A stretch of DNA of 35,057 nucleotides from Gemmatimonadota bacterium (GTDB lineage Bacteria > Gemmatimonadota > Gemmatimonadetes > Gemmatimonadales > Gemmatimonadaceae): positions 2,569-37,625 of the forward strand of contig QHUA01000106.1 of the NCBI GenBank assembly GCA_003221805.1, read 5' to 3'. Below, piece after piece: positions 24,617 through 35,057 of the stretch; position 1 is the first letter of the stretch, and the number at the start of each line of letters is the position of its first letter. The notes below the pieces were generated by a model. The model was not told where the DNA came from, ran no database searches, and saw nothing but the letters and a program-made list of their open reading frames with translations. Both the position numbers and the translations under genes were made by a program.

Positions 24617-25129
24617 TCAGCTGTCCGGCTCGCCCCTCTTCGCCAGAGCGAGAATCGCATTCCACTCGGCCGCGCCGACCTTCTGGACGGAGAGCCGCTG
24701 TCCCTTCTGGAGCAATGGCATCGAAGCCAGCTCCGGTCTGGTTCGCATCTCGCTGAGCGTAACGGGTCGCGGCAGCCGCTCGACGGCGCGAATGTCCACC
24801 ATCGACCACGGTGTTTCCCCACCCTTGCTGCGCGGATCGAAGTGCTGGTCCTTGGGGTCCAATGCCGTGGCGTCCGGGTACCCATCGCGCACGATCTCGG
24901 CGATGCCGAGGATGGCCGGATCTTCCCCGCCAGAGTGGTAGAAGAAGGCCAGATCGCCTTTCTTCATCTCGTCGCGCAAGTAGTTTCTCGCCTGGAAATT
25001 CCGCACGCCGTCCCAGTGGGTGGTTCGGTTGGGCGCGTTCCAGAGGTCGTCGAACCCGAACGTCTCCGGATCCGACTTGAGGAGCCAGTACTGTCTGTCC
25101 TTTTGCGCTGATTGCGTGACCTTGGCCAT
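24617..25129 (-). CDS. EVE domain protein (thymocyte nuclear protein 1-like)
   Basis: 170 residues, a single EVE (PUA-like) domain. Typical pieces are YWLLKSDPETFGFDDL at the start, WDGVRNFQARNYLRDEMKKG, LAFFYHSG and GIAEIVRDGYPD in the middle, and PLLQKGQRLSVQKV near the end. EVE domains bind modified bases in DNA or RNA in the systems where this has been studied; the chromosomal stand-alone bacterial proteins are of unknown role. It is cytoplasmic. The gene diverges from the prolyl oligopeptidase and lies upstream of the response-regulator operon on the same strand, separated by 207 bases, so it is probably a separate unit. Confidence 0.93.
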   Translation of the reverse strand: MAKVTQSAQKDRQYWLLKSDPETFGFDDLWNAPNRTTHWDGVRNFQARNYLRDEMKKGDLAFFYHSGGEDPAILGIAEIVRDGYPDATALDPKDQHFDPRSKGGETPWSMVDIRAVERLPRPVTLSEMRTRPELASMPLLQKGQRLSVQKVGAAEWNAILALAKRGEPDS

Positions 25130-25231
25130 TTAGTTCACATCGCGAAGTAGAGGTGGTGCCAGTGGAACCTAACTGCCGAAGCACCGTAGATTGAGTACAT
25201 CCTAACCATTTAGCCCCGTAGGTCGGTCCCC

Positions 25232-27541
25232 ATGTATCGGCACGCTTTCCGGACGTTCCGCTATCACGCGTCCATCGCCTCTCTTTTGCTCGTCGCGGGA
25301 ACGCTCAGCGCCCAGACGACCACAACACTTACATATCCTGCCGCGGCGCGCGGAGCGCAGGTAGACAACTATCACGGCGTATCCATCGCCGATCCCTATC
25401 GCTGGCTGGAGGATGTCGACTCGCCGGCGACCAAGGAATGGGTGGCAGCGGAGAACAAGCTCACCGACTCGTTTCTGGCGTCGATCCCGCAACGGCAAGC
25501 GATACGGACGCGCCTGACGCAGCTCTGGAACTACGAGCGTTATTCGGCGCCGTTCAAGGAAAACGGTCGCTACTTCTACTTCCAGAACACCGGCCTGCAG
25601 AACCAGAGCGTTCTCTACGTGCAGGACAACAGAAACGCTGCGCCACGACTGTTGCTAGACCCCAATCTCCTCTCGACTGACGGCACCGTAGCGCTTTCGG
25701 GTACAGCCGTGTCGGATGACGGACGATTTCTCGCCTACAGTCTTTCCACCAGCGGGTCCGACTGGCAGGAGCTACACGTGCGAGACATCGACACGGGAAG
25801 GGATCTCTCTGACGTCGTCAAGTGGGTGAAATTTTCCGACATCTCGTGGACGCACGACAACAAGGGCTTTTTCTACTCGCGCTACGACGAGCCGACGTCG
25901 GGCAACAAGATGACCAACGCGAACAAGAACCATAAGCTCTACTACCATCGGGTCGGTCAGCCGCAATCGCGCGACGAGCGGATTTACGATCGACCGGATC
26001 AACCAGACTGGTTGTTCGACGGCTCCGTGACCGATGATGGCCAATACCTGATCATCACCGTCTCGCAAGGGACGGATGTGCGGAACCGGCTCTACTTCGT
26101 CGATCTCGACAATCCGGGCAAGCCGGAAATTGACAACCCGGTCGTGCGACTCGTCGACAAGCTCGACGCCGAGTATTCGTTCGTCGGCAATCGGGGGACG
26201 ATGTTTTACGTGCGCACCGATCGAAACGCGCCGAAGGGGCGAATCGTAGCGATCAGCATCGACAATCCTCGGGAAGAACGCTGGAACACGATAATCCCCG
26301 AGAACAAGGATGCGCTGGAGAGCGCGACGATGGCCGGCGATGACATTGTCGCTAATTACCTGCAGGACGCCCATTCGAGCATTCGTTTCTTCACAGCGGG
26401 GCGTGACGATCGTCGCGACCAGCGGGCGCCGCGACCCGGGCAACAGCCGCAGCAACCGCCGAAGCCTCCCGGCAACATTTACGATGATACCAGCACCGCT
26501 CCGATCGTGATGCGCGAGCGAGGTCAGGCGATTGGCGGCGGTTTCACGATGCGCGGCGAGCTCCCGCTTCCCGGCATCGGAACCGTCGGCGAAATCCACG
26601 GCCGTCAGGGTGACGACGAGCTGTTCTACAGCTTCACGTCATTTCTGTATCCGACGACGATATACCGCTTCGACCTGAAGGCGCGGCGGAATGAGCTATT
26701 CCGGGCGCCAAAGGTGGCGTTCGACCCGACGGCGTACGAGACGCGGCAGGTGTTCTACACCAGCAAAGACGGAACACGGGTGCCGATGTTCATTACGTCG
26801 AAGAAAGGGATCCAGCTCGATGGGAGCAACCCGACGCTGCTCTACGCTTACGGCGGATTCAATATCTCGGTGACACCGACGTTCTCGGCGGCCAATGTTG
26901 CGTGGCTGGAGATGGGCGGTATCTACGCTCTCGCCAATCTCCGTGGCGGTGGTGAATACGGGAAGGCGTGGCACGAGGGCGGGATGCTGTCGAAGAAGCA
27001 GAACGTCTTCGACGATTTCATTGCGGCGGCGCAGTACCTGATTCAGCAGAAGTACACGTCTACGCCAAAGCTCGCAGTTCGTGGCGGGTCAAACGGCGGC
27101 CTGCTCATTGGCGCGGTCGAGAATCAGCGACCCGACCTGTTTGGCGTCGCGCTGCCGGAAGTGGGGGTAATGGATATGCTGCGCTTCCAGAAGTTCACCA
27201 TCGGCTGGGCGTGGACCTCTGATTACGGGTCGTCGGACGACTCGACACAGTTCCAGTATCTGCGGGCGTACTCTCCGCTGCACAACATCAAGCCGGGCAC
27301 CTGCTACCCGCCGACGCTGGCATTCACTGCCGATCATGACGATCGTGTCGTACCCGGTCACACCTTCAAGTACGTCGCGACGCTGCAGGCGGCGCAGAGC
27401 TGCCCCAATCCGATTGTGGTGAGAATCGAGACCAAGTCCGGACACGGAGCTGGACGGCCGACGACCAAGCTGATCGACGAAGCAGCAGATAGATTTGCGT
27501 TCCTGGTGAAGGAGCTGCGCATGAATCCCACGCTGCAGTAG
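25232..27541 (+). CDS. Exported prolyl oligopeptidase (S9A family)
   Basis: 769 residues. A signal peptide ends near LVAGTLSAQ, so the enzyme acts in the periplasm or outside. An N-terminal piece (YHGVSIADPYRWLEDVDSPA) and a beta-propeller follow, with an insert around residues 395-415 rich in Pro and Gln. The C-terminal alpha/beta hydrolase carries the triad: Ser in GGSNGGLL (about 620), Asp in DHDDRVV and His in SGHGAG. It cleaves short proline-containing peptides. The sequence YAYGGFNISVTPTFS is the usual oxyanion region. It is followed directly by yggT (the ATG starts on the next base after the stop), so it heads a plus-strand transcript of up to five genes. Confidence 0.95.
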   Translation: MYRHAFRTFRYHASIASLLLVAGTLSAQTTTTLTYPAAARGAQVDNYHGVSIADPYRWLEDVDSPATKEWVAAENKLTDSFLASIPQRQAIRTRLTQLWNYERYSAPFKENGRYFYFQNTGLQNQSVLYVQDNRNAAPRLLLDPNLLSTDGTVALSGTAVSDDGRFLAYSLSTSGSDWQELHVRDIDTGRDLSDVVKWVKFSDISWTHDNKGFFYSRYDEPTSGNKMTNANKNHKLYYHRVGQPQSRDERIYDRPDQPDWLFDGSVTDDGQYLIITVSQGTDVRNRLYFVDLDNPGKPEIDNPVVRLVDKLDAEYSFVGNRGTMFYVRTDRNAPKGRIVAISIDNPREERWNTIIPENKDALESATMAGDDIVANYLQDAHSSIRFFTAGRDDRRDQRAPRPGQQPQQPPKPPGNIYDDTSTAPIVMRERGQAIGGGFTMRGELPLPGIGTVGEIHGRQGDDELFYSFTSFLYPTTIYRFDLKARRNELFRAPKVAFDPTAYETRQVFYTSKDGTRVPMFITSKKGIQLDGSNPTLLYAYGGFNISVTPTFSAANVAWLEMGGIYALANLRGGGEYGKAWHEGGMLSKKQNVFDDFIAAAQYLIQQKYTSTPKLAVRGGSNGGLLIGAVENQRPDLFGVALPEVGVMDMLRFQKFTIGWAWTSDYGSSDDSTQFQYLRAYSPLHNIKPGTCYPPTLAFTADHDDRVVPGHTFKYVATLQAAQSCPNPIVVRIETKSGHGAGRPTTKLIDEAADRFAFLVKELRMNPTLQ

Positions 27542-28132
27542 ATGGAGACATTTCTCGCCGGCGCGGACACGGTAATCGCAATACTGCGTACCGCGCTGCT
27601 ATCGATAGCAGTCGTGTTCGGCGTGATCTGCGTGCTCGACTGGGCGGTCCGCACCAGAAAAATCAGCCCCTTCAACGCCGTCGCTCGCTTCTGCCGTTCG
27701 ACGGTCGACCCAATCATCGCTCCGATCGAGCGCAGAGTCGTGCGCGCCGGCGGCTCACCAGCCTCGGCCGCGCTGTGGGCGTTGGTGGCGGTTGTCATCG
27801 GCGGAATCCTGCTGCTGACTCTGCTGGACATCATCAGGCTCGAGGTCGTGAGATCGATCATCGCCAGCCAGGAAGGGACGGCGGGAATCTTCCACCTGCT
27901 GGTGAGCTGGACCTTCACCATCCTGAAGGCCGCGATCGTGGTGCGCGTCATCAGCTCGTGGCTGCCGATATCTCCGTATTCTGCCTGGGTTAGCTGGAGC
28001 TACCGGCTGAGCGAGCCGCTTCTCCAACCTCTGCGGCGCGTTGTTCCTGTTCTGGGTGGACTCGACATCACGCCCATCGTGGCGTACATCCTTCTCAATG
28101 TCATCGAGTCCGTCATCTTCCGGCTGATGTGA
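27542..28132 (+). CDS. yggT: YggT family membrane protein, duplicated
   Basis: 196 residues with about four TM helices arranged as two YggT units. The second is the more typical (VRVISSWLPISPYSAWVSW, then PLLQPLRRVVPVLGGLDI and PIVAYILL). The first is diverged (DWAVRTRKISPFNAVARF, then VDPIIAPIERRVV). The family is linked to osmotic stress and to cell-division or chloroplast-type membrane organisation in some organisms, but its molecular role is unresolved. The ATG directly follows the stop of the peptidase. The gene ends in an overlap with DUF167, a pairing that is conserved in many bacteria. Confidence 0.92.
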   Translation: METFLAGADTVIAILRTALLSIAVVFGVICVLDWAVRTRKISPFNAVARFCRSTVDPIIAPIERRVVRAGGSPASAALWALVAVVIGGILLLTLLDIIRLEVVRSIIASQEGTAGIFHLLVSWTFTILKAAIVVRVISSWLPISPYSAWVSWSYRLSEPLLQPLRRVVPVLGGLDITPIVAYILLNVIESVIFRLM

Positions 28133-28419
28133 GCGGTTTCGAAGCGCGGGTGAGCGGAGACGCTGTGTGCTTTTCTGTTCGGTTACAACCACGCTCATCA
28201 AGAAACGAGATCATCGGGGTGCAGGGAGTTTCGTTGAAGGTGCGGGTCACGGCTCCACCGGTGGAGGGAATGGCGAACGAGGCATTGATCGATTTGCTTT
28301 CTCGGTCCCTGAGAACTTCGCGGCGCAATGTGTGCATCGTGTCAGGACTCTCCTCGCGAAACAAAATGATCGAAGTGCGCGGGGTCGACCTGGAGTCGGT
28401 TCAACACCTGGCTGAGTGA
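28129..28419 (+). CDS. yggU: DUF167 / YggU family protein
   Basis: 96 residues from a GTG that overlaps the yggT stop (GTGA). The core motif is VRLQPRSSRNEIIGV, then LKVRVTAPPVEGMANEALIDLLS and a conserved IVSGLSSRNKMIEV. It is a small soluble alpha/beta protein of unknown function that is nearly always found beside yggT. The order and the 4-base overlap support co-translation. The call is firm at family level. Confidence 0.93.
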   Translation: MSGFEARVSGDAVCFSVRLQPRSSRNEIIGVQGVSLKVRVTAPPVEGMANEALIDLLSRSLRTSRRNVCIVSGLSSRNKMIEVRGVDLESVQHLAE

Positions 28420-28432
28420 GGGAAACTCCGTA

Positions 28433-28846
28433 GTGGCAAAAGTGATTCTCGTCGGCACTGACGTCGCCCTGCTCGAAGGGCTCGCGCAGACACTGATTGG
28501 GTTCGGACATGAAGTTTTGTTTGCGGCAACCGTCGGTGAAGTAGCGGGCGCGCTCAACGAAGATCGACCGGCACTCGCGGTCGTCTCCTCGGAAGCGCTG
28601 GAGGACGAAGGACTCGGCACCACTTTGCCCATCACGCCAGGCGGCGCGATCATCGTCTACGGAAAATCGCACACTGACAGGCCGTTCCTCCCACCGAAGC
28701 TCCAGCGCGCGACACTGGCGCATCTCGTTCTTCCACTCGAGCGACAAAGACTCCTCGCGCTCGTCCAGTCATTCGATATGCGTTCGCGGACGACCGGCCG
28801 ATCCCGACGCGAAGAGGCAGCAGAAGACTCCGAGCTGCAGTTCTGA
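28433..28846 (+). CDS. Pseudo-receiver domain protein
   Basis: 137 residues from GTG at 28433, 13 bases after the DUF167 stop. The fold reads as a response-regulator receiver (KVILVGTDVALLEGLAQTLI, then HEVLFAATVGEVAGAL, AIIVYGKS and AHLVLPLERQRLLALVQSF). Phosphorylation residues are missing: the acidic pair near the start is replaced, the acceptor Asp position carries Ser (AVVSSEAL), and the conserved Lys is Leu (LVLPLE). It cannot be a normal phosphorelay protein and may act by protein contact. The C-terminal 25 residues are charged and probably disordered. Confidence 0.65.
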   Translation: MAKVILVGTDVALLEGLAQTLIGFGHEVLFAATVGEVAGALNEDRPALAVVSSEALEDEGLGTTLPITPGGAIIVYGKSHTDRPFLPPKLQRATLAHLVLPLERQRLLALVQSFDMRSRTTGRSRREEAAEDSELQF

Positions 28847-28852
28847 CAATTG

Positions 28853-29659
28853 ATGCGCGATCTCGACCAGATCAGCGCGATAATCGATCAGGGTTGGCGT
28901 CGCGTCTGGGCGACGTCTGGTTATCTGTCGGAGCGCGAGGCGCGCTTTATCATGGCGGCCGCCGCGCTCGCGCCAGCGTCGGGAAAAAATCTGGAGATCG
29001 GCAGCTTCAAGGGTCGCTCCACCGTCGGCATTGCTTTCGTCACGCGCGAGCTTGGGCTCGGTCCGGTCGTGGCGGTCGATCCGCACACCTCGCCGGCGAG
29101 CACGGACCCGGATCTCCGACGCAGCGGCCAGACGACATCATACGACGACTTCGTCACCAATCTCAAATCCGCCGGCGTCTTCGATCGGATCGAGATCAAG
29201 CGCGCTTTCTCGTACGATCTCGCACGCGAGTGGAAGGACCCGATTCGTTTTTTGTGGATCGACGGAGATCACACTTACGAAGGAGCCAAAGCCGACCTGG
29301 AGATGTTCAAGCCGTTCCTGGTCGACGGTGCCATCGTGGCGATGCACGACGTACTCGGAACCTTCGAGGGCGCACTACGCGTCTTCGTCGAGGAGGTTCT
29401 CGATTGCGACGATTTCGGGCCGGCAGGATTCAGCGGATCAATTGGCTGGACGCAGTATCGTCCTCGCGATGGATCGCGATTCCGTTGGCGAAGGCGACTG
29501 CTGGCGATTCCTTCGCGGAAGTTGATTCCGGTGGCGAGGAGGGCAGACAAAGGACTGGCTGGATGGAACAAATTTCTGTACAAGTTCTGGAGGCCGCTCG
29601 CCCCCCACGGTTCTGTCAGCGTTCGGCGGCTCGCGAAACTTCTGCGGACTGTGGACTAA
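28853..29659 (+). CDS. Class I SAM-dependent methyltransferase (Methyltransf_24 type)
   Basis: 268 residues from the ATG at 28853; a TTG immediately before it is a less likely start. Motif I is LEIGSFKGRSTVGIA, motif II/III VVAVDPHTS, and the family hallmark is FLWIDGDHTYEGAKADLEMF followed by GAIVAMHDV. These cytoplasmic enzymes commonly modify sugars, small molecules or surface-polymer precursors; the substrate is not evident. The last 60 residues are basic and aromatic (RFRWRRRLLAIPSRK, KFLYKFWRPL), which may hold it at the membrane. It is the last gene of the peptidase-yggT run. Its stop codon lies at the edge of a 202-bp palindrome. Confidence 0.85.
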   Translation: MRDLDQISAIIDQGWRRVWATSGYLSEREARFIMAAAALAPASGKNLEIGSFKGRSTVGIAFVTRELGLGPVVAVDPHTSPASTDPDLRRSGQTTSYDDFVTNLKSAGVFDRIEIKRAFSYDLAREWKDPIRFLWIDGDHTYEGAKADLEMFKPFLVDGAIVAMHDVLGTFEGALRVFVEEVLDCDDFGPAGFSGSIGWTQYRPRDGSRFRWRRRLLAIPSRKLIPVARRADKGLAGWNKFLYKFWRPLAPHGSVSVRRLAKLLRTVD

Positions 29660-29661
29660 CG

Positions 29662-29863
29662 ACTGCGCATTGCGGACCAAGTGCATTGCGGACTGCTGAC
29701 TAATTGCGGATTGGGAGACCTACTGCGGATTGATGACTGCCCCGGACTGCGCACTGCGAGACTAGTCCGAAATTCGCAACCCGCACGGTTACCAGTCCGC
29801 AGTTAGTCCCCCAATGCGTAGTTAGTCAGCAGTCAGCAATGCACTTGGTTCGCAATGCGCAGT
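29662..29863. repeat. 202-bp imperfect palindrome
   Basis: The left arm 29662-29717 and the right arm 29808-29863 are inverted copies that match at 50 of 56 positions. The inner part continues with weaker complementarity (CGGACT and AGTCCG near the apex, about 29743-29769). It is built largely from variants of the words TGCGGACT and GACTAA. It fills most of the 382-base spacer between the methyltransferase and metH and codes for nothing recognisable. Transcribed, it would form a very long hairpin, which could end the upstream operon. Confidence 0.85.
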
Positions 29864-29871
29864 TATCAGCC

Positions 29872-29900
29872 TTGCAGAAGAGCCAGCCCCTCACTACTAT
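29872..29900 (+). promoter_or_regulatory. Sigma-70-type promoter of the metH operon
   Basis: TTGCAG at 29872-29877 and TACTAT at 29895-29900 are separated by exactly 17 bases. Transcription would start around 29906-29908, just upstream of the riboswitch and just outside the palindrome. The spacing and the placement support it; it is not experimentally shown. Confidence 0.65.
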
Positions 29901-29920
29901 AGTGAAGGCATACAACGAAA

Positions 29921-29975
29921 CTTCGTGGCGATTTAAGGCAACTTGCGGCCACGTTAAACAATCCGCTAAAGCGCT
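29921..29975 (+). promoter_or_regulatory. SAM-II-type riboswitch aptamer upstream of metH
   Basis: Stem P1 is CGTGG (29924-29928) with CCACG (29949-29953). The loop holds GATTTAA (29930-29936) and CTTGC (29942-29946). P1 is followed by TTAAA (29954-29958) and GCTAAA (29965-29970). This order of conserved pieces and the roughly 53-base length are those of the SAM-II class (the related SAM-V shares the pocket). SAM binding closes an H-type pseudoknot. An intrinsic terminator starts 7 bases later, so SAM should switch metH off. SAM-II is best known from Alphaproteobacteria and Bacteroidota. Confidence 0.88.
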
Positions 29976-29976
29976 C

Positions 29977-30003
29977 GCCTGGCGCTTCCGCGCGGGCTTT
30001 TTT
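29977..30003 (+). terminator. Riboswitch-linked intrinsic terminator
   Basis: GCCTGGCG (29977-29984) pairs with CGC-G-CGGGC (29989-29997) through 8 bp, one a T-G pair, with a single bulged G and a CTTC loop. Six T follow (29998-30003). It lies between the SAM-II aptamer and the metH start codon, the position expected of a transcription attenuator. Confidence 0.82.
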
Positions 30004-30041
30004 GTTATCGCTCGCAAAGAGCGTGGGCGAGCTGAGTACGC

Positions 30042-33000
30042 ATGACCAATAGACAGGTTCAATCGCGTTATCTGGATGAGGTTGAGCGCCGGGTACTGGT
30101 TTACGACGGCGCGATGGGGACGAACATCCAGCGCCACAATCTTTCTGCTGAGGATTTCGGCGGAAAAGCGCTCGAAGGATGCAACGATCATCTCGTTCTG
30201 ACGCGTCCCGACGTCATCCAGGAAATCCACGAGTCGTTCCTGGCAGTCGGGTGCGACGTCGTGGAGACTTGCACCTTTCAGTCGACGCCGCGCCGCCTCC
30301 ATGAATGGGGACTCGGCGACAAAGTGCGCGACATCAACATCGCCGCCGCGAGAATCGCGCGTGCTGCCTGCCAGAAGTTCGAGACGCCGGATCGGCCCCG
30401 ATTTGTCGCCGCTTCGATGGGCCCGACCGGAATGCTGCCCTCCAGCTCCGATCCGGTGCTCTCGAAAATCTCCTACGACGAGCTCGCCGCCAACTACTAC
30501 GAGCAGGCGAAGTATCTCGTCGAGGGTGGTGTCGACCTGCTGCTGATCGAGACGTCACAGGACATCCTCGAGGTGAAAGCGGCCGTCGCCGGAATCGAAA
30601 AGCTCTTCACCGAGATCGGCCGCCGAATTCCGATTCAGACCCAGGTCACGCTCGACGTCAGCGGCCGCATGCTGCTCGGCACCGACATCGCCAGCGCGAT
30701 GACGACGCTCGAGGCGCTCAAGGTCGATGTCATCGGTTTGAACTGCTCCACCGGGCCTGAGCACATGCGCGAGCCGGTGCGCTACCTGTCTGAGCACGCT
30801 ACGCTGCCGCTGTCGGTGATTCCCAACGCCGGACTCCCGCTCAACACCGGAGTAGGCGAAGCAGTTTATCCGCTGGAGCCGGAGCCGATGGCGACCGCGC
30901 TCTCGGAATTCGTGCGCGACTTCGGTGTGCGCATCGTCGGCGGATGTTGCGGGACCACACCCGCACATTTATCTGCAATCGTCAATGCCGTCCACGCGGC
31001 GGAACCCAAAGCGAAACCTGCGCATCCAAGCCACGTACCACGCGTCAGCTCAGCGATGCGCGCCATCACGCTGCACCAGGATCCGCCGCCGCTCCTCGTC
31101 GGCGAGCGCGTCAACGCCCAGGGCTCACGGAAGGTGAAGCGCTTGCTGCTCGCCGACGATTACGAGGGAATCCTCGAGGTCGCACGCGATCAGGTCGACT
31201 CGGGCGCGCACGTCCTCGATGTCTGCGTCGCTCTCACCGAGCGTGCTGACGAAGCCGAGCAGATGTCGAAGATCGTGAAGCTGCTCTCGATGAGCGTCGA
31301 GACTCCGCTCGTCATCGACTCCACAGAAGCCAACGTCATCGAGTCAGCGCTCGAACACATCCCGGGACGCGGCATCGTCAACTCCATCAACATGGAGAAC
31401 GGCCGCAAGCGCATCGACGCCGTCGTGCCACTCGTCAAGAAGCACGGCGCCGCGGTAATCGCGCTCACCATCGACGAGATCGGCATGGCAAAGACGCGCG
31501 AGCGGAAGCTCGAGGTCGCCAGGAAGATCTACGACATCGTCGTCGGCGAGTACGGGCTGGCCCCCGAGGATCTGATCTACGACGCACTCACGTTCACCCT
31601 GGCGACCGGTGACGCGGAATGGATCGAGTCGGGGAAGGAGACGATCGAAGGCATCCGACTTATCAAGCGGGAGCTTCCGGGCGTATCGACCATACTTGGC
31701 GTCTCGAACGTCAGCTTTGGTTTGACACTCGAGGCCCGTGCCGTTCTCAATTCGGTATTCCTGCACCACTGTGTGCAGGCAGGACTGGATGCGGCAATCG
31801 TCAATCCGGCGCACATCCACCCATACGCCGAGATCTCCGCCGAGGAGCGCGCGCTAGCCGACGATCTCGTATTCAACAAACGACCCGACGCACTCCAGCG
31901 CTACATCGAGCATTTCGCGACTGTCGGTGGCGGCGCCACGACGGCGCAGGCCGAGAAGGAAGATCCGACCGCCGGCCTTGCCCCGGATCAGAGAATCCAC
32001 TGGATGATTCTCCACCGCAAAAAGGAAGGGATCGAAGAGCAGCTCGATGCCGCCGGCGTGCGCGAGAATCCCGTGCGGGTGCTCAACGAAGTGCTGCTCC
32101 CAGCGATGAAGGAAGTCGGTGACAAGTTCGGCGCCGGTGAGCTCATTCTCCCCTTCGTGCTCCAGTCCGCAGAAGTCATGAAGAAGGCGGTCAAGCACCT
32201 CGAGCAGTTCCTCGAGAAAGCAGAGGGATTCACCAAGGGCAAGGTCGTGCTGGCGACGGTTTACGGCGACGTGCACGACATCGGCAAATCGCTCGTCAAC
32301 ACCATCCTGTCCAACAACGGTTACACCGTCTTCGACCTCGGCAAGCAGGTGCCCGTCAACACGATTCTCGACAAGGCAGTGGAGGTGGGTGCGGATGCGA
32401 TTGGCCTGAGCGCGCTGCTGGTCTCCACATCGAAGCAAATGCCGTTGTGCGTGCAGGAGCTCGACAAGCGTGGAATGAAGGTTCCTGTTCTAATCGGCGG
32501 CGCGGCAATCAACCGCCGCTTCGGGCGTCGGGCACTGTTCGTCGAGGGAGAAAGAGCTTACGAGTCGGGAGTCTTCTACTGCAAGGATGCTTTCGAGGGC
32601 CTGGCGACGATGGATGTGCTCCAGGATCCGAAGAAGCGGAAGCTATTCGTCGTCAAGAATCTGGATGACGCGCGCAACGACGTCTTTCTGCGCACGACGG
32701 TTGGTAAGGACATCGCGGTCGGCGATGCCGGCGGCGAGCGCAGTGATGTCGCGGCGAACAATCGCGTGCCTTCACCACCATTCTGGGGATCTCGCGTTGT
32801 TCGCGACATCCCGCTGGATGAAGTGTTTGACCTGCTCGATCTCGACGAGCTATACCGGCTGCAGTGGGGAGGGCGCGGATCCGGCGATCAGTACAAGGCG
32901 ACGGTCAAGAACGAATTTGAGCCGACTCTGGAGCGTCTCAAGAAAGACGCGAAGGAGAATGGGTGGATCCGACCGGAGGTCGTCTACGGATATTTCCCCG

Positions 33001-33567
33001 CCCAATCACAAGGCAACGACGTCATCATCTACGATCCAGCCGCGTACGCCAGCGACGGCGGCTCGCTGCGCGAGATCGCCCGCTTCCATTTCCCGCGCAT
33101 GGTCGGACGCGAGCGACTTTGTCTTGCCGATTACGTGAGAAGCGTCGATTCGGGCGACGTCGATGTCGTTCCACTGCAGATCGTCACCGTTGGCAGCGAA
33201 GCCACGAAGCAATTCGAGCAGCTCCAGGCGAAGAACGAATACACCGAAGCCTTCTACTCACATGGACTTTCGGTCGAATCGGCCGAGGCAGTGGCGGAGT
33301 GGGCGCATCAACGCATCAAGAGAGAGCTCGGCGTCGACACCGGCAAGCGCTATTCGTGGGGTTACGGGGCGTGTCCGGATCTCGACGATCATGCAACTGT
33401 TTTCAAACTGCTTCCAGCGAAGGAGGCACTGGGCATGGATCTCACCGAAGCCTTCCAGCTGATGCCCGAACAGTCGACAGCAGCGGTGATCATCCATCAT
33501 CCGGAAGCGAAGTACTACGCCGTTCGCGGGACCAGCTCGAATGCTTCCACGGAAGCGGAGGCCGCCG

Positions 33568-33575
<8 letters not shown>
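30042..33575 (+). CDS. metH: Cobalamin-dependent methionine synthase
   Basis: 1177 residues, close to the usual 1200-1250. It transfers a methyl group from methyl-tetrahydrofolate to homocysteine via cobalamin. The homocysteine/zinc domain (about 1-325) has VYDGAMGTNIQ, GLNCSTGP and GGCCGTTP. The folate domain follows from VGERVNAQGSRK at about 355. The cobalamin domain has the axial-ligand motif DVHDIGKSLV with His near 745. The C-terminal reactivation domain that binds SAM is present (YGYFPAQS near 990, TEAFQLMPEQSTAAVIIHHP near the end). No key residue is missing. It is controlled by the SAM-II riboswitch and overlaps the next gene by 8 bases, giving a two-gene methionine/folate operon. 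Confidence 0.97.

Positions 33576-35057
<1,482 letters not shown>

Noticed and set aside
24414-25184. Longer minus-strand open frame (256 codons) covering the EVE gene in another frame
   Set aside because: The EVE-domain motifs are all in the 24617-25129 frame; the longer frame has only low-complexity Arg/Gly sequence.
29662-29863. CRISPR array, suggested by repeated TGCGGACT words
   Set aside because: Repeats are short, diverged and arranged as a palindrome, without regular spacers; no cas genes are nearby.
29839-30045. Small plus-strand open frame upstream of metH
   Set aside because: It runs through the right palindrome arm, promoter, riboswitch and terminator, all of which explain the sequence better than a peptide.

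Overview
The window looks like a chromosomal stretch of a Gemmatimonadota bacterium, probably from an uncultivated lineage. It is GC-rich and densely coded. Its gene families are typical of that phylum: a large SARP/BTAD-TPR regulator, an RCC1 plus bacterial-Ig lipoprotein, D-aminoacylase-like amidohydrolases with a secretion signal, and a type IV pilin with a short C-terminal Cys loop. The taxonomic call is an inference from gene content; there is no rRNA in the window.

Left part (1-8400): the N-terminal part of an MFS exporter runs off the left edge and diverges, across a 50-bp spacer with two near-leaderless promoters, from a VWA-domain protein. An exported amidohydrolase follows. Then comes a tightly overlapped threonine operon: aspartokinase/homoserine dehydrogenase, threonine synthase (TTG start inside TTGA) and homoserine kinase (ATGA overlap). 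It ends in a perfect terminator hairpin shared with the convergent pilin gene.

Middle (8400-19400): type IV pilin, a zinc alcohol dehydrogenase with a missing structural Cys, a DUF4126 membrane protein, an exported orphan, citrate synthase, a small two-TM protein resembling a K+-channel pore module without its filter, a seven-bladed RCC1 lipoprotein, a duplicated BamE-like exported protein, and a SARP/TPR regulator split by a frameshift at a C4T4 run.

Right part (19400-35057): a minus-strand operon of REC/pseudo-HPt/REC/degenerate-GGDEF/REC regulator, HEAT-repeat membrane protein, processive GT2 glycosyltransferase (with an apparent 20-25 residue in-frame deletion) and a small orphan. This is the best candidate for an undescribed envelope-polysaccharide control module. 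An EVE-domain gene follows. A plus-strand run then carries a prolyl oligopeptidase, YggT, DUF167, a pseudo-receiver and a SAM-dependent methyltransferase. After a 202-bp imperfect palindrome, a promoter, a SAM-II-type riboswitch and an intrinsic terminator precede metH and a homocysteine methyltransferase/MetF fusion cut by the right edge. The last two genes form a complete methyl-cycle operon under apparent SAM feedback.

Three intergenic spacers carry long imperfect palindromes, two of which share a 13-mer. They may be members of an interspersed hairpin family.
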